64,000 nucleotides of DNA from Anaerotignum faecicola (GCA_024460105.1 JANFXS010000002.1:457849-521848); one strand, 5' to 3'. Positions 18,896 through 29,014 are shown, counted from the first letter of the stretch. Program-made: numbers and translations. The notes: generated from the sequence alone by a model not told the origin.

Positions 18896-18928
18896 AAAAA
18901 AGGCTGCCTAAAATTCAGGCAGCCTTTT
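18896..18928. terminator. Bidirectional terminator between the XRE regulator and panB
   Basis: AAGGCTGCCT and AGGCAGCCTT form a perfect stem with A-run and T-run on opposite sides, so it can serve both converging genes. Confidence 0.85.
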
Positions 18929-18982
18929 ACAGCGTTTTTTAATGCTGTTTTTAAATAATATGTGGATTTATTATAGTTTTAA

Positions 18983-19807
18983 TTACTCTTCAAAGCCTTC
19001 GACTTTTGTGTTATATGAATATTCAGGAGTTGGGAATGCGCCTGTGTTAACTTCATCAGCGAATGTATCAAGGGCATCGATTACGATTGTCCTTAAATCA
19101 GCATATTTCTTAACAAATTTTGGAACCCAGTCGCTCATTCCTAAAATATCAGGCCATACGAGATCCTGTGAATCGCAGTGAGGGCCAGCGCCGATACCCA
19201 TTGTAGGGATTGTAAGTTCTTCTGTAATTTTCTTAGCAACGCCGGATGGCATGCCTTCAAGGTTGATAAGGAAAGCGCCTGCTTTTTCAACAGCCTTAGC
19301 TGTTTCAAGAAGATGTAAAGCCGCCGCGTTGCTCTTGCCCTGAACCTTGAAACCGCCCATCATAGCTGAGGACTGAGGAGTTAAACCAATGTGGCCCATT
19401 ACAGGGATACCTGCTTTAACAACAGCTTCAATATAAGGAACGGCGTTCATGCCGCCTTCCATTTTAACGCAGTCACATCCGCCTTCAGCGAAAATCCTTG
19501 TTGCATTTTCAACAGCCTTGTTTATGTCGCCGTTGTATGCGCCAAAAGGCATATCGCCTACGACAAAAGTGTCAGGAGCGCCTTTTACAACATGTTTAAT
19601 ATGATAAACCATATCGTCTACCGTTACGCCTACAGTGCCTTTTAAGCCAAGCATAACCATGCCTAAAGAGTCGCCTACAAGAATCATATCTACCTTAGAT
19701 GCATTTACAAGCGTTGCCGATGTGTAATCATAGCACGTAACCATTGAAAGTTTTTTGTCGCTGCCTTTTGTTGCCATGATTTCTGGAACTGTGATTTTCT
19801 TTTTCAT
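18983..19807 (-). CDS. panB: Ketopantoate hydroxymethyltransferase
   Basis: PanB transfers a hydroxymethyl group from methylene-tetrahydrofolate to 2-oxoisovalerate, the first step of pantothenate synthesis. The 274-residue length is normal. Visible family segments are VTCYDYTSA, LVGDSLGMV with the metal-binding Asp, GHIGLTPQS and MGIGAGPHCDSQDLV. The start has a GGGGGA site a few bases upstream. panC and panD do not follow; the gene is alone and convergent with an XRE/cupin regulator. Confidence 0.95.
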   Translation of the reverse strand: MKKKITVPEIMATKGSDKKLSMVTCYDYTSATLVNASKVDMILVGDSLGMVMLGLKGTVGVTVDDMVYHIKHVVKGAPDTFVVGDMPFGAYNGDINKAVENATRIFAEGGCDCVKMEGGMNAVPYIEAVVKAGIPVMGHIGLTPQSSAMMGGFKVQGKSNAAALHLLETAKAVEKAGAFLINLEGMPSGVAKKITEELTIPTMGIGAGPHCDSQDLVWPDILGMSDWVPKFVKKYADLRTIVIDALDTFADEVNTGAFPTPEYSYNTKVEGFEE

Positions 19808-20394
19808 CTAAAATTTCCCCCTTGAAAATAAAAAAACTATATAAAGCCAACATTTGCCTTATCTCACATAACCTGTACACAGTAATGCGGACATCCCGCG
19901 CTTTCCGATATACATACGTCAAGTATCCGCCTTTGTTTTAAACCGCGGCTTGTACGCAAAAAGGAAATATGCGGCTTTTCCGCATGAAGATAAGCGCAGC
20001 GGAACATCCGTCCCGGCATGCACACTCTTTGTAAGCCTTAGGCAACAGACTTATTATCATTATAACTCACAAAACGATAAAAATAAATGATATTTATGCC
20101 GAAGTTTTTTAATTAACTCAAATTATTTTTGTAAAATTTTGTTTAAAATTTAACATTTTTCATTGGCCACGTACAAAGTAAAATATGAAACAGTCAAAAT
20201 TACCAATAATATAACAAAAAATGCAGTATATACTGTTTTAAAGTTGGTCAAATCCACTATATCGACATAAAAACAACTCCTTAATCATACCGATGCCATA
20301 ATCCTCCGCCCTAAGATTTTTGCCGTTGTATGCAATTTTTATACATTCGTACTACTAAATAAAATCAAACGTTTTATATTTAAAATACTTATTT
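19808..20394. other. Gene-free stretch upstream of panB
   Basis: No ORF with a credible site appears here. A segment near 19940-20050 has scattered similarity to the right end of the dispersed 280-bp repeat (CGGCATGCACACTCTTTGTAAGC) but is too decayed to call. Confidence 0.4.
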
Positions 20395-20672
20395 TCGGTT
20401 TCCAAGATCATACACTGTTGGAAACGGGCATTAACGGAATAATATAGGCGTCAAAAGCATTTGAAGCCTCGCCGGCAACGCCTGCATGCTTTCTCCTTGC
20501 CCTTAAACCGCTGATGCCTTTCTTAACTTTTTGACTCCACATGGATAAAATTTTTCGTTAATCAAGGCGCAAATATGCAGGCATGCCTTCAGGCAAGTAT
20601 GCAAACCGTATGCGGCACGGAAATGTTGAAAATTTTTCCCCGCGTTTCGTGTGCGCCATTGTAAACTGAAGC
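20395..20672 (+). repeat. Foldback MITE-like repeat, copy 1 (decayed, forward)
   Basis: The right end reads GTGTGCGCCATTGTAAACTGAAGC, matching the right end of the better copies, and the interior keeps CAAGGCGCAAATATGC and GGAAATGTTGAAAATTTTTCC in the same order. The left end (TTTTCGGTTTCCAAGATCATACACTG) is weak but in the right place, giving the same length of about 280 bp. Confidence 0.6.
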
Positions 20673-20917
20673 AAATATGCGATTATGAGCGCAGATTTTC
20701 ACATAATAACGTTCATGAGCGGATAAATCGTCATGAAGAAAAATAGAAAAAAACTCCTTTGAGAATTTAAATAGCGATAAAGCGTATCCAATATTTAAAA
20801 CAGATACCCTTGTCTTTATAAAAACAGCCGAAAGCGTCGTCATAAGTAAAGCGGATGAATTTATTGCGCCGTATTATAATGGCAATACGCTTCATTTTCT
20901 GTATTCTGCAAATAGAA

Positions 20918-20955
20918 AATCCCCCGTATAACTAAATTATACGGGGGATTCCCTT
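20918..20955 (-). terminator. Terminator of ileS
   Basis: AATCCCCCGTATA and TATACGGGGGATT form a 13-bp perfect stem about 35 bases past the ileS stop, with ATTTTCTATTT on the minus-strand side. Confidence 0.7.
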
Positions 20956-20986
20956 TTTTATGGAAGTCAGCCGATACGTCCGTTTA

Positions 20987-23900
20987 TTATTTATTGTTTT
21001 TTTCTACGGCTATCGTTACCTTTTCACCGTTTACATTCCATTCTTTTTCATAGCCTTTTAAGCCGTCAAAAGATATGCTGTCGGCAAGCACGTCGCCTTT
21101 AATCATATCTCCGTTCTTTTCGGCAATACATTTAACTTTGTCATTGCCTGCAAAATAAAGATTTATCCTGTCCATAACTTCAAATCCGGCTTCTTTCCTC
21201 ATTGTCTGCACTTTGCTTACAATTTCACGCACAAAGCCTTCTTCGATAAGTTCGTCGGTAAGGTTCGTATCAAGCACAACCGTCACCTTTAAATCGCCTT
21301 CCGTAATAAAGCCGGCCTTTTCCGTAGTTTCAATAAGCACATCGCTTTCGGCAAGGTTAATTTCAGTACCGTCAATTTCAAATGTAATTGAATTTCCTTT
21401 TTTAAATTCGGCAACATATGAACTTGAATCGCATGAAGCGAGGAACTGTCCGATTTTCGGAACAAGTTTTCCGTATTTAGGCCCCAATGTCCTAAGCTGA
21501 GGTTTGAGACTGTATCCTGCAAATGCGTCCGTATCCTGTGTAAACACAACATTTTTAACATTAAGCTCGTCAGCTATCGTATTTACAAACATTTCAGGAA
21601 GTTCTTTTTCTGCCTTGACATACATTGTGCCGATTGGCTGACGGTTTTTAATGTTTGCAGTATTCCTTGCGGCGCGCCCTTTCACTACAATCTGAAGAAC
21701 CGTATCCATGTTAGCCTCAAGTTCCTTGTCAATCCATTCTTCTTTAACATAAGGATAATCAGCAAGATGCACGCTTACAGGGGCATTTTTGTCAAAAGTC
21801 CTTACAAGGTTTGAATATATGTCCTCAACTATATAAGGAACAAACGGCGCCGCAAGCTTGCTCATTGTAACAAGAACAGTGTAAAGTGTCATATATGCGT
21901 TAACTTTATCCTGCGGCATGCCGTTGCCCCAGAAACGCTCGCGGCTCCTTCTTACATACCAGTTGCTGAGATCGTCCACAAATTCCTGCATAGCCCTTGC
22001 CGGCTCCGTAATTTTATAAGAGTTAAGACATTCGTCAACATATTTAACAACCGAATTAAGCTTTGAAAGCACCCATTTGTCCATCGGAGGGAGCTTGTCG
22101 TATTCAAGGCTGTACTTTGTAGGATCAAACTGGTCAATTTCGGCATAAAGCACATAGAAAGCGTATGTGTTCCAAAGAGTTCCCATAAACTTCCTCTGCT
22201 GGTCGCTCACCGCATCCTCATCAAAACGGCATGGCAGCCATGGAGCGCTGTTGACATAGAAATACCAACGGATAGCGTCCGCACCCTGCTTGTCGAGTAT
22301 ATACCATGGATCCACAACATTTCCTTTATGCTTGCTCATCTTAATTCCGTTTTTGTCAAGCACATGGCCCAAAACAATACAGTTTTTATAATCCGTGCTG
22401 TCAAAAAGCAAAGTTGATATTGCAAGCTGCGAATAGAACCAGCCCCTTGTCTGATCTATGGCCTCCGAAATAAAGTCCGCCGGGAAACGCGATTCAAAAA
22501 GCTCTTTATTTTCAAATGGGTAGTGCCACTGTGCAAAAGGCATTGCGCCGCTGTCAAACCAGCAGTCTATAACCTCCGAAACCCTTGTCATCTGCTTTCC
22601 GCATTCCGGACATTTGATATGAACCGCATCAATAAAAGGCTTGTGAAGTTCAATATCATCCGGGCAGTCGTCGCTCATTGATTTAAGTTCTTCAATACTG
22701 CCTATTACATGGCGGCATCCGCATTCACATTCCCAAACGGGAAGCGGAGTTCCCCAATACCGTTCGCGGCTTAATCCCCAGTCGATAACATTCTCGAGGA
22801 ATTTTCCGAAACGGCCCTCTTTTATATTGTCGGGATACCAGTTTATTGTACGGTTGTTTGCAACAAGCCTGTCCCTTACCTTTGTCATTTCGATAAACCA
22901 TGTATCCCTTGCATAATAAAGAAGCGGCGTATCGCACCTCCAGCAGAACGGATAACTGTGTTCAAAATTAAGAGCGGCAAAGAGAGTCCCTTTTTCTTTG
23001 AGATATTCGAGCACCATTTTGTCGCCGTCTTTAACAAATACGCCTTTCCATGGTTTGACTTCTTCTGTAAAAAGTCCCTGGCTGTCCACATACTGGCGGA
23101 AAGGCAGGCCGTAATTACGTCCGAGACGGGCGTCATCCTCACCGAATGCAGGCGCAATGTGTACAACGCCCGTACCGTCGGTAAGCGTAACATAATCGTC
23201 CGTTACAACCCTGAAACCTTTGTCATCGTCGTCCACAAAGTCAAAAAGCGGCCAATAGCGCACTCCCACATAATCAGCGCCTTTTTTAGTTTCAACAACT
23301 TCATAGTCGGCGTCCTCTCCCAGCACAGATTTAAGGAGAGCTTCCGCAAGTATGAGAAATTCGCCGTCTTTTTTTATTTTAACATACGTTTCCTTCTCGT
23401 TCATGGCGAGGGCAACGTTTGACGGAAGGGTCCAAGGGGTTGTCGTCCATGCGAGTATATATTCGTTTTCCGCATCCCTTACTTTAAATTTTGCAATTGC
23501 GGAAATTTCCTTAACGTCTTTGTATCCCTGAGCAACCTCGTGGCTTGAAAGAGCCGTCCCGCAGCGAGGGCAGTAAGGCACGATTTTATGTCCCTTGTAC
23601 AAAAGGCCTTTGTCCCAAATCTTTTTAAGCGCCCACCAAACGCTTTCTATATAGTTATTGTGGTACGTTACATAAGCGGAGTCCATATCAGCCCAGAAAG
23701 CGACGCGGTCGCTCATGTCCTCCCATTCGGACTTATATTTCCAAACGCTTTCCTTGCATTTTTGTATAAACGGCTCAACGCCGTATTCCTCAATCTGCGG
23801 TTTGCCGTCAAGGCCGAGCATTTTTTCGACTTCAAGCTCTACCGGGAGGCCATGGGTATCCCAGCCCGCTTTGCGGACAATATCATATCCTTTCATAACC

Positions 23901-24115
23901 CTGTATCTTAATATGATGTCCTTAACGCTCCTTGTAATAACATGGCCTATATGCGGCCTGCCGTTGGCGGTAGGCGGGCCTTCATACCATGTAAACTTAG
24001 GGCCGCCGGATCTTAATTCGGTACTTTTTTTAAAGATTTCGTTCTTTTTCCAGAAATCAAGTATTGCCTTTTCTCTGGACACAAAGTCAAGGTTCGTTGA
24101 TACTTTGCTGTACAT
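20987..24115 (-). CDS. ileS: Isoleucyl-tRNA synthetase, long type
   Basis: IleRS charges tRNA-Ile. The 1042-residue class I enzyme has HIGH at residues 55-58 (NGRPHIGH) and KMSKHKGN near residue 591, the editing insertion between them (AWTTTPWTLPSN), and a C-terminal anticodon-binding region. Its length and PHIGHV/KMSKHKGN forms fit the longer, eukaryote-like IleRS group, which in other bacteria is associated with mupirocin tolerance; that property is not shown here. A T-box leader precedes it. The ATG at 24115 has a GGAGG site. Confidence 0.96.
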   Translation of the reverse strand: MYSKVSTNLDFVSREKAILDFWKKNEIFKKSTELRSGGPKFTWYEGPPTANGRPHIGHVITRSVKDIILRYRVMKGYDIVRKAGWDTHGLPVELEVEKMLGLDGKPQIEEYGVEPFIQKCKESVWKYKSEWEDMSDRVAFWADMDSAYVTYHNNYIESVWWALKKIWDKGLLYKGHKIVPYCPRCGTALSSHEVAQGYKDVKEISAIAKFKVRDAENEYILAWTTTPWTLPSNVALAMNEKETYVKIKKDGEFLILAEALLKSVLGEDADYEVVETKKGADYVGVRYWPLFDFVDDDDKGFRVVTDDYVTLTDGTGVVHIAPAFGEDDARLGRNYGLPFRQYVDSQGLFTEEVKPWKGVFVKDGDKMVLEYLKEKGTLFAALNFEHSYPFCWRCDTPLLYYARDTWFIEMTKVRDRLVANNRTINWYPDNIKEGRFGKFLENVIDWGLSRERYWGTPLPVWECECGCRHVIGSIEELKSMSDDCPDDIELHKPFIDAVHIKCPECGKQMTRVSEVIDCWFDSGAMPFAQWHYPFENKELFESRFPADFISEAIDQTRGWFYSQLAISTLLFDSTDYKNCIVLGHVLDKNGIKMSKHKGNVVDPWYILDKQGADAIRWYFYVNSAPWLPCRFDEDAVSDQQRKFMGTLWNTYAFYVLYAEIDQFDPTKYSLEYDKLPPMDKWVLSKLNSVVKYVDECLNSYKITEPARAMQEFVDDLSNWYVRRSRERFWGNGMPQDKVNAYMTLYTVLVTMSKLAAPFVPYIVEDIYSNLVRTFDKNAPVSVHLADYPYVKEEWIDKELEANMDTVLQIVVKGRAARNTANIKNRQPIGTMYVKAEKELPEMFVNTIADELNVKNVVFTQDTDAFAGYSLKPQLRTLGPKYGKLVPKIGQFLASCDSSSYVAEFKKGNSITFEIDGTEINLAESDVLIETTEKAGFITEGDLKVTVVLDTNLTDELIEEGFVREIVSKVQTMRKEAGFEVMDRINLYFAGNDKVKCIAEKNGDMIKGDVLADSISFDGLKGYEKEWNVNGEKVTIAVEKNNK

Positions 24116-24162
24116 TTCTTTTCCTCCTAAAATAATAAATATATTAAAAACTTAATTAACAA

Positions 24163-24521
24163 TAAAAAAACCCCGTCCTGCAAATACAGGACGAGGGATC
24201 GCGGTACCACCTGAATTGGCATAAATATATTATGCCCTCTTTGAAGGCGCCGAAACAGCGCCGCCCGATTAACGGAGGGAAAACCGTCGCCGGCTACTTA
24301 AATATTTCGCCTGCGCCGCTAAAAGGTGATTTTGGGCATTTCCTACTTGCGGCGGGCTTCCACCTTCCCCGCCTCGCTTTGGCTTTTGAAAAATGCTTAC
24401 TGTCCTTATCACTGCGTTTTAACATATAAATATTTGTCACGGCGGTTTTGCCGCCGATTTTTTATTCGCAAAACAGACGGGCAAAGAGAATTTGCCGCAA
24501 TAAGATAAAACTTGATGCTGT
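24163..24521 (-). ncRNA. T-box leader, isoleucine type, upstream of ileS
   Basis: On the minus strand the T-box core GGTGGTACCGCG is at 24211-24200. The terminator is CGTCCTG pairing with CAGGACG, extended by CCCC/GGGG and followed by seven Ts (24198-24163). The long Stem I spans about 24440-24320 with the GGCGGG/CCCGCC distal arm. The likely specifier is ATC at 24330-24328, followed by A, reading isoleucine, which fits the downstream gene. Confidence 0.93.
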
Positions 24522-24528
24522 TCGTTAG

Positions 24529-24557
24529 ATTATATATTATTAAACCTCTTTTGTAAA
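24529..24557 (-). promoter_or_regulatory. Promoter of the ileS T-box transcript
   Basis: On the minus strand TTTACA (24557-24552) and TATAAT (24534-24529) are spaced by 17 bases. Confidence 0.65.
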
Positions 24558-24598
24558 GGGGTGAATTTAAAAACAGAAAGCGATTTTAAAAAATATGT

Positions 24599-24627
24599 TT
24601 GAAATATCCGCAAAATCGGAGTATAAT
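24599..24627 (+). promoter_or_regulatory. Promoter of the nicotinate phosphoribosyltransferase gene
   Basis: TTGAAA at 24599-24604 and TATAAT at 24622-24627 are spaced by 17 bases, about 50 bases before the ATG. Confidence 0.75.
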
Positions 24628-24680
24628 GTTTGTTAATTTATTTATAGTTATGTTTATATTATAAAAAGGAGTATATACAC

Positions 24681-26129
24681 ATGGATATTCAGAATTGGCC
24701 TCTTTTAACCGACCTTTATGAGCTTACAATGATGCAGGGATATTTTAATTCGCCGCAGGAAAATAAAACCGTTGTTTTTGACCTTTTTTATAGGATAAAT
24801 CCCTCAAACGCAAGCTTTGCAATCACCTGTGGACTTGAACAGGCCATTGAATATATTAAAAATCTCAAATTTACAGACAGCCAGCTTAATTACCTTAAAA
24901 GTCTAGGCATATTTGACGATGAATTTTTGAACTATCTTAAAAACTTCAAATTTTCAGGCGATATACTGGCAATACCGGAAGGAACCGTAGTTTTCCCTAT
25001 GGAACCTCTACTCCAGGTAAAAGCGCCGATTATGGAAGCGCAGCTTGTCGAAACGGCATTGTTAAATATAATAAACCATCAAAGCCTTATAGCGACAAAG
25101 GCCGCAAGGGTTGTATGGGCGGCAAGCGGAGATCCAGTTTTGGAATTCGGCCTTAGGCGGGCGCAGGGACCGGACGCCGGCACATACGGCGCAAGGGCGG
25201 CCGTTATAGGAGGCTGCGTAGGCACAAGCAACGTGCTTACAGGCCAGCTTTTTGACGTGCCTGTAAAGGGCACCCATGCCCACAGCTGGGTAATGAGTTT
25301 CCAAAGCGAGCTTGAAGCGTTCAGGGCGTACGCAAAAAAGTTTCCTGACGCATGCCTTCTTCTTGTGGACACATACAATACCCTTGAGCAGGGAATACCG
25401 AACGCTATACAATGCTTTAAAGAAATGAAAGCAGCCGGCTATCCACTTAAAGGCTACGGAATACGCCTTGACAGCGGGGATCTTGCGTATATATCAAAGC
25501 AGGCGAGAAAAATGCTCGACGCCGCCGGATTTGAAGACGCAATTATAAGCGCAAGCAGCGACCTTGACGAAAACCTTATTGCAAGCCTTAAACTTCAGGG
25601 AGCAAAAATAACCCTTTGGGGCGTCGGCACAAAACTTATAACCTCCGACGACTGTCCGGCTTTCGGCGGCGTTTACAAGCTTGCGGCCGAAACTGACGAA
25701 ACCGGCGAATTCGTGCCTAAAATAAAGCTTTCAAATAATCCTTCAAAAGTGACCCTGCCGGGAATTAAAAAAGTAATAAGGATTTATGACAAAACCACAA
25801 ATAAAATTAAAGCAGACCTTATAACCCTTGAACACGAAACTTATGACGAAAACAACCCTTTAACGCTGTTTGACCAAACGGCAACATGGAAAAGGATGGA
25901 GCTCAAACCCGGTTCATATTATTTAAGGGAACTTTTAACACCTGTATTCGTTAATGGCGAATGCGTATATACTTCGCCGAAAACAATGGAAATCAGGGAA
26001 TACGCGCAAAAAGAGCTCAATACCCTTTGGGACGAGCATAGGCGTTTGGCAAACCCCCACACAGTGCCTGTCGATTTGTCCGAGGAGCTTTATGTTCTCC
26101 GTGAAAGGATGATTAGGGAGTTTAAATAA
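24681..26129 (+). CDS. pncB: Nicotinate phosphoribosyltransferase
   Basis: The enzyme makes nicotinate mononucleotide from nicotinate and PRPP in NAD salvage. The 482-residue protein begins with the family signature PLLTDLYELTMMQGYF. It keeps the phosphoribosyl-binding segments EFGLRRAQGPDAG (about residues 153-165) with the catalytic-site Arg, GTHAHSWV (about 197-204, where the autophosphorylated His resides in homologues), and YGIRLDSGDLAYIS (about 259-272). Length matches the Gram-positive form. It is a single-gene unit with its own promoter and terminator. Confidence 0.93.
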   Translation: MDIQNWPLLTDLYELTMMQGYFNSPQENKTVVFDLFYRINPSNASFAITCGLEQAIEYIKNLKFTDSQLNYLKSLGIFDDEFLNYLKNFKFSGDILAIPEGTVVFPMEPLLQVKAPIMEAQLVETALLNIINHQSLIATKAARVVWAASGDPVLEFGLRRAQGPDAGTYGARAAVIGGCVGTSNVLTGQLFDVPVKGTHAHSWVMSFQSELEAFRAYAKKFPDACLLLVDTYNTLEQGIPNAIQCFKEMKAAGYPLKGYGIRLDSGDLAYISKQARKMLDAAGFEDAIISASSDLDENLIASLKLQGAKITLWGVGTKLITSDDCPAFGGVYKLAAETDETGEFVPKIKLSNNPSKVTLPGIKKVIRIYDKTTNKIKADLITLEHETYDENNPLTLFDQTATWKRMELKPGSYYLRELLTPVFVNGECVYTSPKTMEIREYAQKELNTLWDEHRRLANPHTVPVDLSEELYVLRERMIREFK

Positions 26130-26195
26130 AGCGTATTAAAAAAACTTTTACGCTTTATGGAAAACCGAATATAAAAACATACCGACAAACCTTTT

Positions 26196-26220
26196 AAACG
26201 CCTGAAAAGGCGTTTTTTAT
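26196..26220 (+). terminator. Terminator of the nicotinate phosphoribosyltransferase gene
   Basis: AACGCC pairs with GGCGTT around TGAAAA, followed by TTTTAT. Confidence 0.8.
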
Positions 26221-26258
26221 CTTCCTTCCAGCATCCGAGTATACTGAGAATATATTAA

Positions 26259-26287
26259 TTGACATGAAAATTATCAAATGATATTAT
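26259..26287 (+). promoter_or_regulatory. Promoter of the LarA-family gene
   Basis: TTGACA at 26259-26264 and TATTAT at 26282-26287 are spaced by exactly 17 bases, close to consensus. Confidence 0.75.
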
Positions 26288-26342
26288 AGAATTATATTAT
26301 TACATTTATTTACAGTCTATTGTTATCAAAGGGGGAAACAAA

Positions 26343-27641
26343 ATGGCTAAATACAGTTTCAGGTACGGCGACGGAAACATTGACTTTGAATATCCTCAGG
26401 AAGATGTAATAAAAGTCCTTGAGCCAAATAAAGTTGATATCCCTTGCCTTGACGAGGAAGAAATAATAAGGAAATCCATTGAAAACCCTATCGGCTCTCC
26501 TAAATTGGAAGAAATAGTTAAGGCCGGGCAGACAGTATGCATAGTTGTTCCGGATGTTACAAGGCTTTGGTCAAAACCTGCCGTTATATGCAAAATATTA
26601 GTCGAAAAGCTCAATAAAATAGGCGTTAAAGACAGCGATATACTTTTTATAGCCGCTGTGGGCACCCACAGACTTCAGGAAGAAGAAGATTTTATCAATC
26701 TTATCGGCGAGGATCTTTATAAACGCATACGGATAGAAAACCACCTTTGCGACGGAGAAGTTGTGGAAACCGGCGTTTCTTCATACGGAAACGTTATGCA
26801 GGTTAATGCCCATGCTATGGCGTGCGATCATAGGATACTTGTCGGCGGCGTTGTTTTCCATTTCTTAGCCGGGTTCGGCGGCGGAAGGAAAACCGTACTT
26901 CCGGGAATTTCAAGCCGTTCCACAATAAACTACAACCATAAAATGTATTTTAAACCAGGTCCGGCCGGAAGCGGAGCAATAGAAACCTGCGCCTGCGGTA
27001 TTTTTGACGAAACCAATCCTCTTAACATGGATATGATAGAAGCCGCAAAATTCGCACAAATATCTTTCATAGTAAATTCGGTTGTCAACAGCGAACAAAA
27101 AATAGCGGCATGTTTCTCGGGCGACGTTATTAAAGCCCATGAGGAAGCGGCGGCGCTGGTTAAAAAAATCGACGGCGTAAAAATAGACCGTCAAGCAGAT
27201 CTCGTAATAGCTTCTGCCTGCGGATACCCAAAAGATATAAACTTTTATCAGGGAGTTAAACCCGTATTTAACGCCATAGGCGCCATTAAGCCGAAAGAAG
27301 GCGTTCTTATACTTGTTTCCGAATGCCGCGAAGGTTTCGGCAACCCCGACACCGAAAAATTCGCCTTTGAATTTGACAACATGCTTGACAGGGAAATATA
27401 TCTCCGTGATAATTACGGCATAGGACGTTTCACGGGATTCAGGCTTTTTGAAGTGGCGACACAAATCCATTTTATACTTGTATCCAGCATGAAGCCGGAA
27501 ATGTTTGCCAAAACAGACATTCACACGGCAGAAACTGTTGAAGACGCCATAGAATTGGCCAAGAAGCTTACCGGTAAAGAAAAGCTTTCAACATACATAA
27601 TGCCTTATGCCGCCAACACAATGGCAAGCATGAACATTTAA
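26343..27641 (+). CDS. larA: Nickel-dependent 2-hydroxyacid racemase, LarA family
   Basis: LarA enzymes invert the configuration of lactate or related 2-hydroxy acids with a nickel-pincer nucleotide cofactor bound to a lysine. The 432-residue protein keeps the expected residues at nearly the numbering of characterised LarA: Asp71 and Arg74 (PDVTR), His109 (GTHR), His173 and Lys183 (HFLAGFGGGRK), and His199 (NYNHK). The substrate may be lactate or another 2-hydroxy acid. The cofactor genes larB, larC and larE are not in the window. It has its own promoter and is monocistronic. Confidence 0.88.
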   Translation: MAKYSFRYGDGNIDFEYPQEDVIKVLEPNKVDIPCLDEEEIIRKSIENPIGSPKLEEIVKAGQTVCIVVPDVTRLWSKPAVICKILVEKLNKIGVKDSDILFIAAVGTHRLQEEEDFINLIGEDLYKRIRIENHLCDGEVVETGVSSYGNVMQVNAHAMACDHRILVGGVVFHFLAGFGGGRKTVLPGISSRSTINYNHKMYFKPGPAGSGAIETCACGIFDETNPLNMDMIEAAKFAQISFIVNSVVNSEQKIAACFSGDVIKAHEEAAALVKKIDGVKIDRQADLVIASACGYPKDINFYQGVKPVFNAIGAIKPKEGVLILVSECREGFGNPDTEKFAFEFDNMLDREIYLRDNYGIGRFTGFRLFEVATQIHFILVSSMKPEMFAKTDIHTAETVEDAIELAKKLTGKEKLSTYIMPYAANTMASMNI

Positions 27642-27780
27642 ACGGGCGCAATATATGTTCGGTACATACCATGCATTTAGACTGTGCATTTTATAGCAAA
27701 GTATGGCTGATTACAAAGTAAAGAATACTGATTGTAAAAGCAAGTAATATTCTCACAAAAAATAGGTAATACCAGTTATA

Positions 27781-27826
27781 AAGGCGTTTTATCCTGTTAA
27801 TTTCTCGTGGATAAAACGCCTTTTCA
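27781..27826 (+). terminator. Terminator downstream of the LarA-family gene
   Basis: AAGGCGTTTTATCC pairs perfectly with GGATAAAACGCCTT, followed by TTCATT. It lies about 140 bases past the stop. The stretch from 27830 to 28175 shows only a weak minus-strand ORF without a good start site. Confidence 0.8.
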
Positions 27827-28179
27827 TTTATTATACACTTCGCAAATCAGCGTCAGCATATTTGATTTTTAACATATCCTTCGATTTTAAATTATTTATA
27901 CCCCGGTTTACAAAGCATGTACGGGTAAGTCCGGCATAACGGCACAGTATAGCCCCAAAACTATTTAACACATCTTCGGCACGCATTTTCACTGCTTTTA
28001 AGCAGCTAATGGCGGCCTTAACTCGGCAACTGTCCTTACCATTCCGCATCCGTAAAACCATTATGCATGATATCTGAAAAATCCAAAGCGAAAAAAGCAA
28101 AACCTCATATTTATAATATAAAAGCAAATCTCATAGACTCCGGTTAGTTCCGTTTGCACCGTCTGCTTCAGTACAAATA

Positions 28180-28243
28180 AAAAAGGCCTCGTATTTATTC
28201 TCTTGGGAGGAAGAATAAACAGAAAGCCCGAGATGTATAGGCC
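28180..28243 (-). terminator. Terminator of the pst-phoU operon
   Basis: On the minus strand an outer GGCCT/AGGCC pair encloses the stem TTTATTCT/AGAATAAA and is followed by TTTTTTATTTG. It is about 105 bases past the phoU stop. Confidence 0.65.
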
Positions 28244-28348
28244 GCGGATTGGGTAAACATGCAAATTTGGAGGAAATTGCATATAAGAATTATTGTAACC
28301 GTCAGCCAATACACTTTATCAAAAATCAGCTAAAGCATGTATGCGCAA

Positions 28349-29014
28349 TTATACAAGCCCCAACTGGTCGTGTTGTCCTTTGTGGATTCCCGTTACGGAA
28401 TATTCAACCCATTCCGCAATATTTGTAGCATGGTCGCCTATCCTTTCAAGGTATTTTGAAATCATAAGCAAATCTATAGCATAAACGCCGCAGTTACTGT
28501 CCTTAGTTATAAGGCCGATAAGTTCGTTTTTAATTTCGTTAAAATAACTGTCGGCGGTGTCGTCGTCGTCAATAACTTTTTTTGCCAAAACAAGATCCTT
28601 GTCCACATATGCGTCGATACTTTCCGTAACCATTTTCATAACGACGCTTGCCATTTGCGCGACAGGCACGTTTTTAGCCCATGTTGAAATATCGTTCATC
28701 TGTGTTATTTCGGCTATATCCTCCGCCTGATCGCCTATCCTTTCCATGTCCGTTATCATTTTAAGCGCCGCGGAAATCTGCCTTAAATCCCCGGCAACCG
28801 GCTGCTGCTGAAGTATCATTTTTAAACAGAGCTGTTCAATCGATCGTTCCTTTTCGTCAATTTCTCCTGCCATCTGACGCGCAAGCTTCGAATATCCCAT
28901 TTCACCGGTCACAAGGCCGTGTACCGCGTTTTTAATGGCTTTCTCGCAAAGCTCGCCCATTTCAACCATTTCGCTGTTGAGGATTTCAAGCTGCTGTGCA
29001 AACCTTTTTCTCAT
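28349..29014 (-). CDS. phoU: Phosphate-signalling protein PhoU
   Basis: PhoU is a cytosolic helical-bundle protein that couples Pst transporter activity to phosphate-regulon signalling. The 221-residue protein has the two three-helix PhoU repeats with metal-binding E/D-rich signatures (MERIGDQAEDIAEI at about residues 93-106 and LERIGDHATNIAEWV at about 189-203). It is the last gene of the pst operon; its ATG sits right at the pstB stop, indicating coupling. Confidence 0.95.
   Translation of the reverse strand: MRKRFAQQLEILNSEMVEMGELCEKAIKNAVHGLVTGEMGYSKLARQMAGEIDEKERSIEQLCLKMILQQQPVAGDLRQISAALKMITDMERIGDQAEDIAEITQMNDISTWAKNVPVAQMASVVMKMVTESIDAYVDKDLVLAKKVIDDDDTADSYFNEIKNELIGLITKDSNCGVYAIDLLMISKYLERIGDHATNIAEWVEYSVTGIHKGQHDQLGLV

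Noticed and set aside
19940..20050. Possible extra repeat fragment upstream of panB
   Set aside because: Similarity is limited to a short stretch near one end and lacks both inner foldbacks.
20589..20843. Minus-strand ORF of 84 codons upstream of the ileS terminator
   Set aside because: It overlaps the decayed dispersed repeat and has no start site.
27831..28127. Minus-strand ORF of 98 codons between the LarA-family gene and phoU
   Set aside because: No ribosome binding site, atypical composition, no recognisable family; it overlaps the region between two terminators.
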